Assembly: GCF_032818155.1 (NCBI RefSeq)
Contig: NZ_CP102590.1
Span: 1,178,001 to 1,242,000 of the forward strand
Source of the DNA: Niallia taxi
Lineage (GTDB): Bacteria > Bacillota > Bacilli > Bacillales > Cytobacillaceae
Direction of reading: 5' to 3'
Length of the DNA: 64,000 nt
Every line of letters begins with the position of its first letter. Positions within the stretch are counted from its first letter, which is position 1. Shown one piece after another: positions 19,537-28,207 of this stretch. The translations under genes and the position numbers were made by a program. A model generated the notes under the pieces. It did not search any database, was not told where the DNA came from, and saw only the letters and a program-made list of their open reading frames with translations.

Positions 19537-19950
19537 ATGGACAAAACTAAAGTAAAGGTTTACTTCAGTTTGTTTGGAGATGCGTTTCCGCTTGAGGAAA
19601 TAACAGAAAGGTTAGAAATAACTCCTACAGAAACCTATAAAAGAGGCGATTTAATTCCTAATCGGTCAATACCCCTTTATCGAAAAGAGACAAGTTGGGA
19701 TTTAGGAACTGGCTACCAAGTTTCACTTGATGTAAATAATCAACTTCAAAAAATTATAAACAAGTTAAAAAATAAGGCATCAATAATTAACGAAATAAAA
19801 GATGCTTACTCTGTGGAATGTAAATTCTTTATCGTTGTCAAAATAGAAGAGGGAAATACCCCTGGGTTATATTTGGATAAAGAAATAATTAAATTTGCTT
19901 CAAGTATTGAAGCTGAATTCGATGTAGATTTGTACGCAAACTCTTATTAA
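19537..19950 (+). CDS. DUF4279 domain protein (137 aa)
   Basis: The whole protein matches the DUF4279 layout: KVKVYFSLFGDAFPLEEITERLEITPTETYKRGD at the start, then TSWDLGTGYQ and a C-terminal strand pair (CKFFIVVKIEEGNTPGLYLD). It is cytosolic. DUF4279 members are of unknown function and often stand beside toxin genes as presumed immunity proteins; no toxin is adjacent here. AAGGAGGAAAA precedes the ATG. Confidence 0.75.
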   Translation: MDKTKVKVYFSLFGDAFPLEEITERLEITPTETYKRGDLIPNRSIPLYRKETSWDLGTGYQVSLDVNNQLQKIINKLKNKASIINEIKDAYSVECKFFIVVKIEEGNTPGLYLDKEIIKFASSIEAEFDVDLYANSY

Positions 19951-20295
19951 CAGCTAAATAAATGCAAACATTACACAAAGGCGGCAACTAGATATTCTTA
20001 TCCCATATGCCAATAACAGCATATGCGTATATAAAGGTAATAGAGCAACAAAAACTATATTGGAATTATGTTTTAATTCCTAGCACTATTGCAACTATAA
20101 AGATATGTCGTAATAAACAATAAGGTTATCCCAACCATATTTACATTTGAAAAGCGGAAAAACCGAGAACACTATGAATGCTAAAATAATTAAATAGAAG
20201 TAAGAGCGATGCGTCTAAAGAAGGCTTCAAGAGAATGGTTTGACATAAATTTCACCTGCTATTACAACCGTTTTAGTAAAATAAGCATACTGTAA
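19951..20295. other. intergenic region, no gene seen
   Basis: AT-rich DNA with no supported frame. It leads to a terminator at 20296, so a short untranslated transcript is possible. Confidence 0.35.
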
Positions 20296-20322
20296 AATCC
20301 TGTTCTCACAGGATTTTTTTTG
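20296..20322 (+). terminator. Rho-independent terminator without an obvious gene
   Basis: AATCCTGT (20296-20303), loop TCTC, ACAGGATT (20308-20315), then a T run. The nearest gene, DUF4279, ends 346 bases upstream. Confidence 0.75.
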
Positions 20323-20364
20323 TGAAAATCAAGCTGTAAATCAAATGGAGTGATTTAGCATATA

Positions 20365-20581
20365 AAGTCACTAGTGTAAGGGTCTATAAGGATTATTGAC
20401 ATGTTTAATGTGGAAAATCAAAAGAATTATTAGTCGAAATAAACCAGTACTATCAACGGTTTGTTTATAGTGACTATATATAGTCACTATAAAAGTAAGA
20501 CAATCAGTGGTTTGATTATAATTAACTATTAAAGCACCTGATTTAAGCAGGTTTTTTTAAGGATGGTCACTATGTAAGACC
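20365..20581. repeat. dispersed intergenic element, copy B (30-nt perfect palindrome and terminator stem)
   Basis: Partner of 8348-8563. Order: GTCACTAGTGTAAGGGTCTA; a perfect 30-nt palindrome at 20464-20493 (arm TTTATAGTGACTATA); stem ACCTG (20536-20540) / CAGGT (20548-20552) with a T7 tail; and the end GTCACTATGTAAGAC. The motif GTCACTA followed by ..GTAAG occurs three times in this copy: at the start, on the palindrome's right arm and at the end. No open frame. Confidence 0.65.
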
Positions 20582-20640
20582 TCATTATTCATGTAAACCA
20601 TAAAGAAAAAGAGAGGATAAATTGAAATATAATATCCCCT

Positions 20641-21543
20641 TTATTTAATTAGTATATTGCTAACCTTTTCAATAAATAAGTTTGCTTCTCTTGCAAGCTT
20701 ATTGTCGTATTTTTTAATCCAACCAAAGGTGAAAGATGTGTCAAAAAAATCTTCAGTTTCTAAAGCAATGATTTCGTCTTTATATGGAAAGTTTTGATTA
20801 AATTCAGCTGAAATGTCATGCCCAATAGTTATAGCGCCGAGTTTTATAATAGTATTGGTAATTATTTGTGTATCTGTAGTTTTAAGAAAAATATTAATAG
20901 GTCCATATAAGCGGTGGAAATCTGATATAAAGCTATGTACATATTCATCTTTATATAATACAAATAATTGCTCTTTAAGCACATTAGGTTTAATAATTTC
21001 CTTTGTTTTAGCTATAGCTGAATCTTTTGAAGCGAAGACTAACAGTTTCCCTTTTGTAACCGGAGTGAATTGAAATCCGGTAACTGCATCCATATTTTTT
21101 TTGTTGATGGCGATAAATCCAATATCAATTTTGTCATTTTTTAAATCTGCAATGATATCCATACTTGATTTCTCATTAATCTCAATTTTTAAGGTTGAGT
21201 CATTTTTTTTAAAATCTAGATAAGAATCAACTATTGGACCAATTAAACCAGGAATAACTGTTATACGTAGTAAATCATTTAAATGATTAATTTGTTTTGC
21301 TTCGTCTTCAATCTGATAGATCGCTTTTAATGCCTTTTGAGATTTTGCTATTAAGAGATCCCCTTCTTTTGTTGGTACAGTACCTGATCTAGTGCGATTA
21401 AATATTTTAATGTCTAGTTCAGCCTCAAATTTAGTAATTGCTTGACTTAAAGCAGATTGACTAATATTTAATGTTTTTGCTGCTCCTGCTAATGATTTTA
21501 CTTTTGCAACTTCCACTATATAGGTTAACTGTTCTATGTTCAT
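20641..21543 (-). CDS. LysR-family transcriptional regulator
   Basis: 300 aa. The N-terminal winged helix-turn-helix (1-60) holds SLAGAAKTLNISQSALSQAITKFEAELDIKIFNR. The substrate-binding domain (about 90-295) is periplasmic-binding-protein-like with RITVIPGLIGPIVDSYL. It is divergent from the zinc dehydrogenase gene, and a TAAGTA-repeat site lies between them, so it probably controls that gene in response to a metabolite. The effector cannot be read from sequence. Confidence 0.92.
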   Translation of the reverse strand: MNIEQLTYIVEVAKVKSLAGAAKTLNISQSALSQAITKFEAELDIKIFNRTRSGTVPTKEGDLLIAKSQKALKAIYQIEDEAKQINHLNDLLRITVIPGLIGPIVDSYLDFKKNDSTLKIEINEKSSMDIIADLKNDKIDIGFIAINKKNMDAVTGFQFTPVTKGKLLVFASKDSAIAKTKEIIKPNVLKEQLFVLYKDEYVHSFISDFHRLYGPINIFLKTTDTQIITNTIIKLGAITIGHDISAEFNQNFPYKDEIIALETEDFFDTSFTFGWIKKYDNKLAREANLFIEKVSNILIK

Positions 21544-21555
21544 GTAATCATCCCT

Positions 21556-21605
21556 TAAGTAATACTTATAACATCATTAATTATATTAACTTTTGCGTAA
21601 GTATT
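21556..21605. promoter_or_regulatory. probable LysR-type operator between divergent genes
   Basis: A palindrome TAAGTA-A-TACTTA (21556-21568) and a further half-site TAAGTATT (21598-21605), which is the inverse of AATACTTA at 21561-21568. This three-half-site array in the 127-base divergent gap suits a LysR tetramer. Confidence 0.5.
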
Positions 21606-21670
21606 CAAATTGTTATAATTATTTTTGTAGGCACTTACATTTATAAAATGATAAAAAAGGAGACTATAAA

Positions 21671-22711
21671 ATGAAAGCAGCTAGATTATATGGAAGTCAA
21701 GATCTTCGAATAGAAATGGTGCAAGAACCAATTGTTTCATCAGGTCAAGTAAAAGTGAAGGTTGAATGGGGAGGAATATGTGGGAGTGACCTTCATGCAT
21801 ATGCACACGGCCAATCTCCAGAGCCACACCCAATTTCTAAACAGTCACCTCCAATCACACTAGGACATGAATTCTCTGGTACAATTGTGGAGGTTTCTGA
21901 TGATGTAAAGAGTCATAAAGTGGGTGAAAGAGTTGCTATTGAACCACTTATTTATTGTGGTGAATGCTACGCATGCAAAAGAGGTTATTATAATCAATGC
22001 AGCATGGTGGGGTTTGTCGGATTAAATCAGGATGGTGGTTTTGCTGAATATGTAGTAGTTGATGAAAATATGGTTCATGAGCTGCCTGAAAATGTTTCTT
22101 TTGAAGAAGGTGCATTAGTTGAACCAACAGCTGTTTCATTTTATGCAGTTAGAGAAAGTGACTTGAAACCAGGGGACTCTGTAGCTATTTTTGGTGCTGG
22201 TCCAATTGGTTTGTTAACATTATTGTCTGTAAAAGCTGCAGGAGCAACAAAGATTATTGTTGTAGACATATCTGAGGAACGTCTGGAAAAAGCTAAAGAA
22301 TTAGGAGCTACTACCGTCATTAGTGGTTTGCGTGATGATATTGTTCAACAAATCCTTGAATTGACAAATGGCGGAGTTAGTGTTGCTTATGAATGTGCAG
22401 GAGTACAACAGACAATGACCAATGCAGTGGCTTCAGTAAAACAAGGTGGACAAGTAATGGCGATAGCTGTATTTGGAAACCCAGTTGCTATAGATATGGG
22501 GCAACTATTGTATAAAGGCGCAAATGTAACATCAAGACTTGCTTATAGACATGTTTTCCCTGAAGTAATCGATATGATTTCTACAGGCCGTTTAGATGTT
22601 AAAGGAGTTATCACAAAAAAAATTAATTTGGAAGATATAGTTGAAAGTGGTTTTGAAGCATTGATTAATGATAAAAAACAAGCGAAAATATTAGTGCGAC
22701 CAACAAAGTAA
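21671..22711 (+). CDS. zinc-dependent medium-chain dehydrogenase (butanediol/sorbitol dehydrogenase type)
   Basis: 346 aa MDR-family enzyme. Catalytic zinc ligands are C37 (GGICGSDLH), H66/E67 (TLGHEFSG) and E150. Structural zinc cysteines are C96, C99, C102 and C110. The NAD(P) Rossmann motif GAGPIG is at about 174-179. The end KQAKILVRPTK and start MKAARLYG.QDLRIE resemble (R,R)-2,3-butanediol dehydrogenases, but the structural-zinc cysteines are more typical of sorbitol or threonine dehydrogenases. It oxidises a secondary alcohol, probably a polyol or butanediol. AAAGGAG precedes the ATG. It is likely regulated by the divergent LysR gene. Confidence 0.85.
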   Translation: MKAARLYGSQDLRIEMVQEPIVSSGQVKVKVEWGGICGSDLHAYAHGQSPEPHPISKQSPPITLGHEFSGTIVEVSDDVKSHKVGERVAIEPLIYCGECYACKRGYYNQCSMVGFVGLNQDGGFAEYVVVDENMVHELPENVSFEEGALVEPTAVSFYAVRESDLKPGDSVAIFGAGPIGLLTLLSVKAAGATKIIVVDISEERLEKAKELGATTVISGLRDDIVQQILELTNGGVSVAYECAGVQQTMTNAVASVKQGGQVMAIAVFGNPVAIDMGQLLYKGANVTSRLAYRHVFPEVIDMISTGRLDVKGVITKKINLEDIVESGFEALINDKKQAKILVRPTK

Positions 22712-22798
22712 AATATAGGGAAGTCTCCCTGAGAGAGCCGTTCTTATGTCAAAATCCTGGAAGTAGTTTAGTGGAAGAATAGAATTCGGCAAAACTTA

Positions 22799-22836
22799 AA
22801 AGTAAGTCTCTTTCTATTTAAGAAAGGGACTTACTT
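22799..22836 (+). terminator. long hairpin after dehydrogenase gene
   Basis: AAGTAAGTCTCTTTCT pairs with AGAAAGGGACTTACTT around a 5-base loop: 16 pairs with one wobble or mismatch. The T tract is poor, so it may act as an RNA end or a two-way block. Confidence 0.5.
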
Positions 22837-23198
22837 AGTGGTAGTTTTATATGACGAATTTTTATATAAAATACACAAAATAATGAAAACCCTTTCTATT
22901 TGCGGGTGTATTTGGTAAAATTCACATTAGAGATGTAAAGAAAGGGGAATCCATATTACCCATGTGGAGAGATCTTTAAAATGATTAGTTATTGTGATAA
23001 AGACAAAATGAGATACTTATCTCTTAAGTAAGGATACGTTTGTTTATCTACCAGTAATCATTCAAGGGATTCATATGGTGTGGACAATAAAATCCCATTA
23101 CCTAGACAGATACCTTTGTATATCTGTTTTTATTATGGGTAAAAATACATCTCTATTGACACAATGATTGAAGTCCCTATTTTTGTGGGGGGATTAAT
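22837..23198. other. leader region of APH-fold gene
   Basis: No gene seen. It contains a terminator-like hairpin at 23106-23132 listed separately. Confidence 0.4.
23106..23132 (+). terminator. terminator-like hairpin in the leader of the APH-fold gene
   Basis: ACAGATA (23106-23112), 8-base loop, TATCTGT (23121-23127), then T5. It ends 66 bases before the kinase gene, so it may terminate readthrough or act as an attenuator for that gene. Confidence 0.5.
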
Positions 23199-23996
23199 AT
23201 GACAAATGAGTACGAAAAGGAAGAAGTGCTAACGGGTGGGAATATCTCAGACGTATATCGCTCTGGAAATACGGTTCGGCGAGATTTAAAGCCAGGTAGT
23301 GAAAAAATTCATAAAGTATTGAAGCATCTTGAAAATAAAGGTTTTGATTATGCACCAAGGTTCTTAGGAATTGATGAGAAAAATAGAGAGATATTAACGT
23401 ATATTGAAGGGGAAGCAGGTAATTATCCTCTAAAAAAATATATGTGGTCTGATAATGTATTAAAAGAAATAGCGAATATGCTCCGTCTTTATCATGATGC
23501 TGTGAGTGATTTCTCTTTATTAAATGAATGGAAACCAATGGAAAATACTCCAAAAAAAATAGAAGTTGTATGCCATAATGACTTTGCTGTGTACAACATT
23601 ATTTTTAATAATGAAAGACCAGTTGGGATTATTGATTTTGACGTTGCAGCTCCTGGTCCAAGACTTTGGGATATAGCTTATACTCTTTACACCTGTGTTC
23701 CTTTAAGCAGACTTTGGCATACCGAGAAGGGTGAGGCAGTACATTATAATCCCCTTAAAGATGCTGATCGTATTAAACAAAGAGTTAAATTATTTTTTGA
23801 ATGCTACGGTGTTGAAAATATGGATAAGGACTTTTTAGAAATGGTGATTCTAAGAGTTGAAGGATTATGTAAATATATGATTAAAAAAGCAGAAGAAGGA
23901 GATATTGCTTTTCAAAAGATGCTGGATGAAGGGCAACTTGAGCACTATCAAAAGGAACTTCAATTTATTCATGAGCATGGAAAAGAGTGGATTTAA
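23199..23996 (+). CDS. aminoglycoside phosphotransferase-fold kinase
   Basis: 265 aa. The catalytic loop is VCHNDFAVYNIIF with D128 and N133, and the metal-binding motif is IIDFDVAAPGPRLWDIAY with D146. The N-lobe is short (GGNISDVYRSGNTVRRDLKPGS). The fold is that of APH and macrolide kinases and of small-molecule kinases in general, so resistance is possible but not proven. GGGGGGATTAAT precedes the ATG. It stands alone, with a strong terminator after it. Confidence 0.82.
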   Translation: MTNEYEKEEVLTGGNISDVYRSGNTVRRDLKPGSEKIHKVLKHLENKGFDYAPRFLGIDEKNREILTYIEGEAGNYPLKKYMWSDNVLKEIANMLRLYHDAVSDFSLLNEWKPMENTPKKIEVVCHNDFAVYNIIFNNERPVGIIDFDVAAPGPRLWDIAYTLYTCVPLSRLWHTEKGEAVHYNPLKDADRIKQRVKLFFECYGVENMDKDFLEMVILRVEGLCKYMIKKAEEGDIAFQKMLDEGQLEHYQKELQFIHEHGKEWI

Positions 23997-24024
23997 AGTT
24001 AAGTGAGAATGGAATTAGTTTATT

Positions 24025-24063
24025 AAGGGATTGCTTCCATTAGCAATCCCTTAGCTTTTTTTT
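24025..24063 (+). terminator. terminator of APH-fold gene
   Basis: AAGGGATTGCT (24025-24035) pairs perfectly with AGCAATCCCTT (24042-24052), followed by AGC and T8. Confidence 0.9.
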
Positions 24064-24124
24064 ATGAATTAGTAGAAAAATAGACTGCAATAATTAATAT
24101 AAACGCTTAAATTCCCTTACAGTT

Positions 24125-24168
24125 AAAACGTCTAAGCCCTTAAGTATATATGGGATTAGACGTTTTTT
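24125..24168. terminator. hairpin of the GTCTAA family, terminator-like
   Basis: AAAACGTCTAAGCCC (24125-24139) pairs with GGGATTAGACGTTTT (24152-24166), one mismatch, T7 after. Sequence and mismatch position match the hairpin at 9552-9592, with a compensating T:A to C:G change. Confidence 0.7.
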
Positions 24169-24404
24169 TGTTAGATTAAAAATCACTCTGAAAAGGAACA
24201 TTGCTCGGTACATAAGTAAAGCTGCGTATTTTAAGATAATTGCTTGTTAATTAAGTCAGATAAAGGAGGAATTGTTTACTTTAAAAAGGTGTCTTAATAC
24301 ATAGCTAATGAAAACTAGCTGCTGTAAGGATAAATATATGAGCTTTATTAATATCAGTAACATTACTAACTTTTTAAAAAAATAAATATAGTTATCGAAA
24401 TAGT

Positions 24405-24433
24405 TTGATTAATAAACTGAAAGGGGTTACAAT
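24405..24433 (+). promoter_or_regulatory. sigma-A promoter of the inositol-type operon
   Basis: -35 TTGATT (24405-24410), spacer of 17, -10 TACAAT (24428-24433), 131 bases before the first gene. Confidence 0.6.
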
Positions 24434-24441
24434 GGAAATTA

Positions 24442-24465
24442 ATTAAGGAAAGAGCTTTCCTTAAT
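24442..24465 (+). promoter_or_regulatory. LacI-type operator at the inositol-type operon promoter
   Basis: Perfect 11-bp arms ATTAAGGAAAG / CTTTCCTTAAT around AG, covering the expected transcription start. Its GGAAAG..CTTTCC core is of LacI/CcpA style, so the LacI gene of this operon or CcpA could bind. Confidence 0.6.
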
Positions 24466-24563
24466 ATTTAAAAAATAGGAAGTTATTTTTATAAAAACAC
24501 TTATTTATCATTATTTTTATGTGTTTTGGAAGAAAAGTACTTTCTTAATAAGGAGTGGGAGAA

Positions 24564-25580
24564 ATGGGTATATTAAATGTAGGTTTATTGGGTGCAGGGC
24601 GAATGGGGGCTTTTCATGGGGAAAGTATCGCAACAAGAATTCCAGAAACTAGGTTATATGCAATCGCGGATCCGTATCCTGGTGCTGCTGAAGGCTTAGC
24701 TGATAAACTAGGTTCAAATATTAAGACTTATACAGATCCTCTTGAAATGATGAAGGATCCTAATGTTGATGCAGTCATTATTGCTTCTCCAGCAAGAACA
24801 CATGCAGATAATGTGATTGCTGCTGCAAGAAACGGAAAAGCTGTTTTCTGTGAAAAACCAATGGCCATAACATTAGAAGAAGCGGACAGAGTATTGAAGG
24901 TTGTTCAGGAAATGAAAGTGCCTTTACAGGTTGGTTTTAACCGCCGTTTTTCAAAAGGATTTAAAAGTGCTCATGAAGAAATTGTTGCTGGCAAGATAGG
25001 AACGCCTCAACTATTACGCTCTATAACTAGAGATCCTGCTTTGGGTAACCCAAATATTCCAGAATGGACGATTTTCTTAGAAACACTCATTCATGATTTT
25101 GATACATTATTATTTTTAAATCCTGGTGCAAAACCGATTGAAGTATTCGTAATGGCAGACGCATTAGTAAGACCTGATTTTAAAGAAAATGGCTTACTTG
25201 ATACTGCGGTGGTAAGTATTCGATTTAATAATGGTGCCATTGGAATCGCTGAAGCAAATTTTCAGGCTGTATATGGATATGATGTGCGTGGAGAGGTTTT
25301 TGGTTCTGAGGGAATGTTGCAAATGGGTAGTATTCGTGAGTCAAATATGACTAGATACACAAAAGAGGGTGTAAGTTACGATACTTGCCGCTATGACCAA
25401 GACTTACTCTTTGAAGCTTATGTAGCTGAGTTGAAATCTTTTGTAAACGCAGTTAAAACGAATAAGCCGACAGCGGCTAACGGAGAAGATGCCCGTTCGG
25501 CATTATTAATAGCCCGCGCTTGTATAGAATCTTATAAACTAAATAAACCAGTTAAAATTGAAAATGGTGTGTTAATTTAA
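24564..25580 (+). CDS. Gfo/Idh/MocA oxidoreductase, inositol 2-dehydrogenase-like
   Basis: 338 aa. An NAD-binding Rossmann domain (NVGLLGAGRMGAFHG at 4-18, CEKPM near 93-97) is followed by the Gfo/Idh C-terminal domain with conserved ETLIHDFDTLLF near 168-179. The family includes IolG, which oxidises myo-inositol to 2-keto-inositol, and related sugar dehydrogenases. The IolE-like gene in the same cluster favours an inositol-type substrate. The ATG follows AAGGAG by 8 bases; a GTG three codons earlier lies inside the ribosome site. First gene of the cluster. Confidence 0.85.
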   Translation: MGILNVGLLGAGRMGAFHGESIATRIPETRLYAIADPYPGAAEGLADKLGSNIKTYTDPLEMMKDPNVDAVIIASPARTHADNVIAAARNGKAVFCEKPMAITLEEADRVLKVVQEMKVPLQVGFNRRFSKGFKSAHEEIVAGKIGTPQLLRSITRDPALGNPNIPEWTIFLETLIHDFDTLLFLNPGAKPIEVFVMADALVRPDFKENGLLDTAVVSIRFNNGAIGIAEANFQAVYGYDVRGEVFGSEGMLQMGSIRESNMTRYTKEGVSYDTCRYDQDLLFEAYVAELKSFVNAVKTNKPTAANGEDARSALLIARACIESYKLNKPVKIENGVLI

Positions 25581-25629
25581 TTTCCTTATCACAAATAGCG
25601 TTTTTTCCCTGATAAGTGTATGTTGGTTG

Positions 25630-25651
25630 GTTTATACTTGAAAGTATAAAC
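25630..25651 (+). promoter_or_regulatory. inverted repeat upstream of LacI gene (possible autoregulatory site)
   Basis: GTTTATACTT-GA-AAGTATAAAC, perfect 10-bp arms, 23 bases before the LacI ATG. It could be an operator or the tip of a short hairpin ending the previous transcript. Confidence 0.5.
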
Positions 25652-25674
25652 TTGAGAAAAAGGTGAATTTTCTT

Positions 25675-26697
25675 ATGAAACCAACTATATATGATGTTGC
25701 AAAAAAAGCTAATGTATCTATATCTACTGTATCTAAAGTTCTAAATGATACAGGTAGTATCAGTGATAAAACCAAAAAGAAAATTTGGGATGTTATTGAC
25801 GAGTTGCGGTATCAACCAAGTCTAGTTCTATCTGCTAAAAAGGCATTAAAAACAATTGGTGTATTAATCCCTGACATCTCTAATCCGTTTATGGCTGAAA
25901 TTACTAGGGCAATCGAGGATAGTGGGAGAAAACATGGATTTAGTGTCATTATTTGCAGCACTGATAATGATTCTACTAAAGAAGAAGAATATATTTCTAT
26001 GCTTAAACAAAAATATGTAGATGGCATAATAGTTGCGACAGGCTTGAGAGGTAGTCAAGCAATCCGAGAATTAATAGAAAGTGATATGCCAGTAGCTATG
26101 CTTTCTAGAGATGTACCTTATTTACCAGTTCATACGGTGGTGGTAGATGATTTTCAGGGTGGATATGATGCTGCGGTTCACTTAACAAACTTAGGGCATA
26201 AAAAGGTAGCAATGATTGCAGAAGACATAAATATTCCTTCCATAAAAAAACGTGTCGATGGTTTTAAAGAAGGGATACAAATTTCAGGGATAGCTATTGA
26301 TGATTTACCCATCTTATATAGTTCCCTTAACTTAAATGAGTGCAGAAAAGTGTGTTTAGAATTATTAAAGGATACTGAAAAAAGACCAACTGCTATTTTT
26401 GTCTCAACAGAGATGCTGGCTTTTGGGGTGTTACAAGCGGCTAGATTACTAAATTTACAGGTGCCTACACAGTTGTCTCTTATAGGGTTTGATAACAGCA
26501 TGTTAGCTAAACTTAGTGATCCAGCATTAACAACGATAGCTCAACCAATAGAAGAAATGGGAGCTAAAGTGATAGATTTGCTTGTCGATGAAATTACTAA
26601 TCAAAATCAAGATGGAAGAAAAAAGGTTACACAGCGAATTACGCTGTCACCGTATTTAATCACCCGTGATTCGACATCTCCTTATGTTAAACCATAG
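25675..26697 (+). CDS. LacI-family transcriptional regulator of the inositol-type operon
   Basis: 340 aa. The helix-turn-helix TIYDVAKKANVSISTVSKVLN (residues 3-23) is followed by the hinge and a periplasmic-binding-like sensor domain (TIGVLIPDISNPFMAEITRAIE from about 61). It starts at the ATG with AAAAGGTG 8 bases upstream rather than at the GTG four codons before. It most likely represses the surrounding catabolic genes until the sugar or cyclitol is present. Candidate operators are at 24442-24465 and 25630-25651. Confidence 0.92.
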   Translation: MKPTIYDVAKKANVSISTVSKVLNDTGSISDKTKKKIWDVIDELRYQPSLVLSAKKALKTIGVLIPDISNPFMAEITRAIEDSGRKHGFSVIICSTDNDSTKEEEYISMLKQKYVDGIIVATGLRGSQAIRELIESDMPVAMLSRDVPYLPVHTVVVDDFQGGYDAAVHLTNLGHKKVAMIAEDINIPSIKKRVDGFKEGIQISGIAIDDLPILYSSLNLNECRKVCLELLKDTEKRPTAIFVSTEMLAFGVLQAARLLNLQVPTQLSLIGFDNSMLAKLSDPALTTIAQPIEEMGAKVIDLLVDEITNQNQDGRKKVTQRITLSPYLITRDSTSPYVKP

Positions 26698-26774
26698 GAA
26701 ATCTTATATCCAATTAACATCTTTAGAAAAAATGACACCTAGAAAATAGCTTTAAGTCTGTTCTTCTCATCGGA

Positions 26775-26819
26775 AAAGGGAGATAGATAGAAACATATAC
26801 GAATAAGCTATCTCCCTTT
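26775..26819 (+). other. intercistronic hairpin before sugar porter gene
   Basis: AAAGGGAGATAG (26775-26786) pairs perfectly with CTATCTCCCTTT (26808-26819), 21-base loop, no T tract. It may set relative expression of the regulator and the transporter. Confidence 0.5.
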
Positions 26820-26842
26820 CCATTAAACTTAGGGGGATTAAT

Positions 26843-28207
26843 ATGAAATCAAAAAAGGCTTATATTAATTTAATCTATTTTTTTGGAGCTTTAGGTGGAT
26901 TATTATTTGGGTATGATACCGGAGTAATTTCAGGTGCCTTACTTTTTATAAAGGAAGATTTAGGATTAACACCATTTATGGAAGGGTTAGTGGTAAGTGG
27001 CGTTTTAATCGGAGCTTTATTAGGAGCGGCACTTTGCGGGCCTTTTGCAGATCGTGTCGGACGGAAAAAGGCCATTATATGGTTAGGTGTGCTTTTTTCT
27101 ATCGGAGCAGTTGGAACAGGACTGGCAAAGAATGTAGAAATGTTAATACTGTTTCGAATTGAATTAGGGGTTGCTGTAGGGGGCGCATCCGCAATAGTTC
27201 CCTTGTATTTATCCGAAATGGCTCCGGCGGCAATTAGGGGTAGAGTGGCCTCGTTAAATACACTAATGAATTCAATAGGAATTCTAATGGCATATCTTGT
27301 TAATTTTGTGTTTGCTTCATCTGGTTCTTGGGATTGGATGCTATTATTAGCCGTTGTACCTTCTCTTCTATTAATGCTAGGTATGTTTTTTATGCCAGAA
27401 AGTCCACGCTGGTTATTGCATAAAGGAAGAGAAGAGGAAGCGCGAAGTGTATTACTATTAACTAGAGACGCTAAGAAAATCGATGAAGAAATAAAGAATG
27501 TAAATGAATTAAAGCCAGAAGGAAAGGTACCTTTCTCTGAACTATTTTCTCCTTTAATGCGCCCAATTCTCTTCATTGGAATAGGGGTAGCCATATTTCA
27601 GCAAATAATCGGAACAAACACGATCATATATTACACTCCTACTATTTTAGCTGATTCTGGGATGGGGTCATCAAGCGCCATTGCTGGAACTATTGGAATA
27701 GGTATTGTTAATGTATTATTCACAATAATCGGAACGATATTGATTGATAAAATAGGTCGCAGGCTGTTAATGCTTATTGGAAATATTGGTATGTCTATTG
27801 CCCTTGGTATATTAGGGATTAGTACATGGTTATTTCAAGCACCGAGCTGGTTATTATTAGGTTGTTTATGTTTATTTATGGTAGCGTATTCAGCGAGTTG
27901 GGGAATGGTCGTATGGGTTGTTTTAGGTGAAATATTCCCATTGAAAATAAGAGGAACTGCAATTGGTTTTGCAAGCACAAGCTTATGGTTAGCAAATATT
28001 GTTGTTTCATTATCGTTTCCGGTATTGTTATCAAGTTTAGGATCTAGCATTCTATTCCTCCTATATGCTGCAATAGGTATATTAGCTTTTCTCTTTGTCT
28101 ATAAATTTGTTCCAGAAACAAAAGGGAAAACACTAGAAGAAATTGAAGAAGAAATTACATCTAAAAACTACAAACTAGAGGGAGAAGACAGAAATGTTCG
28201 AGCATAA
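26843..28207 (+). CDS. MFS sugar:proton symporter (inositol/sugar porter family)
   Basis: 454 aa with 12 predicted membrane helices. Sugar-porter signatures: GGLLFGYDTGVISGAL in helix 1, DRVGRKK between helices 2 and 3, PESPRWLLHKGR in the central loop, FQQIIGTNTIIYY in helix 7 and PETKGKTLEEIEEE after helix 12. It is related to Bacillus CsbC, IolT and AraE. It likely brings the substrate of this operon (a cyclitol or hexose) into the cell. Its end overlaps the IolE-like gene by 14 bases. Confidence 0.92.
   Translation: MKSKKAYINLIYFFGALGGLLFGYDTGVISGALLFIKEDLGLTPFMEGLVVSGVLIGALLGAALCGPFADRVGRKKAIIWLGVLFSIGAVGTGLAKNVEMLILFRIELGVAVGGASAIVPLYLSEMAPAAIRGRVASLNTLMNSIGILMAYLVNFVFASSGSWDWMLLLAVVPSLLLMLGMFFMPESPRWLLHKGREEEARSVLLLTRDAKKIDEEIKNVNELKPEGKVPFSELFSPLMRPILFIGIGVAIFQQIIGTNTIIYYTPTILADSGMGSSSAIAGTIGIGIVNVLFTIIGTILIDKIGRRLLMLIGNIGMSIALGILGISTWLFQAPSWLLLGCLCLFMVAYSASWGMVVWVVLGEIFPLKIRGTAIGFASTSLWLANIVVSLSFPVLLSSLGSSILFLLYAAIGILAFLFVYKFVPETKGKTLEEIEEEITSKNYKLEGEDRNVRA

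Noticed and set aside
23194..23553. 119-codon minus-strand frame
   Set aside because: Antisense shadow of the APH-fold kinase gene.
26875..27594. 239-codon open frame on the minus strand
   Set aside because: Exactly antisense to the MFS porter gene; composition and hydrophilic content mirror the sense codons and no ribosome site is present.
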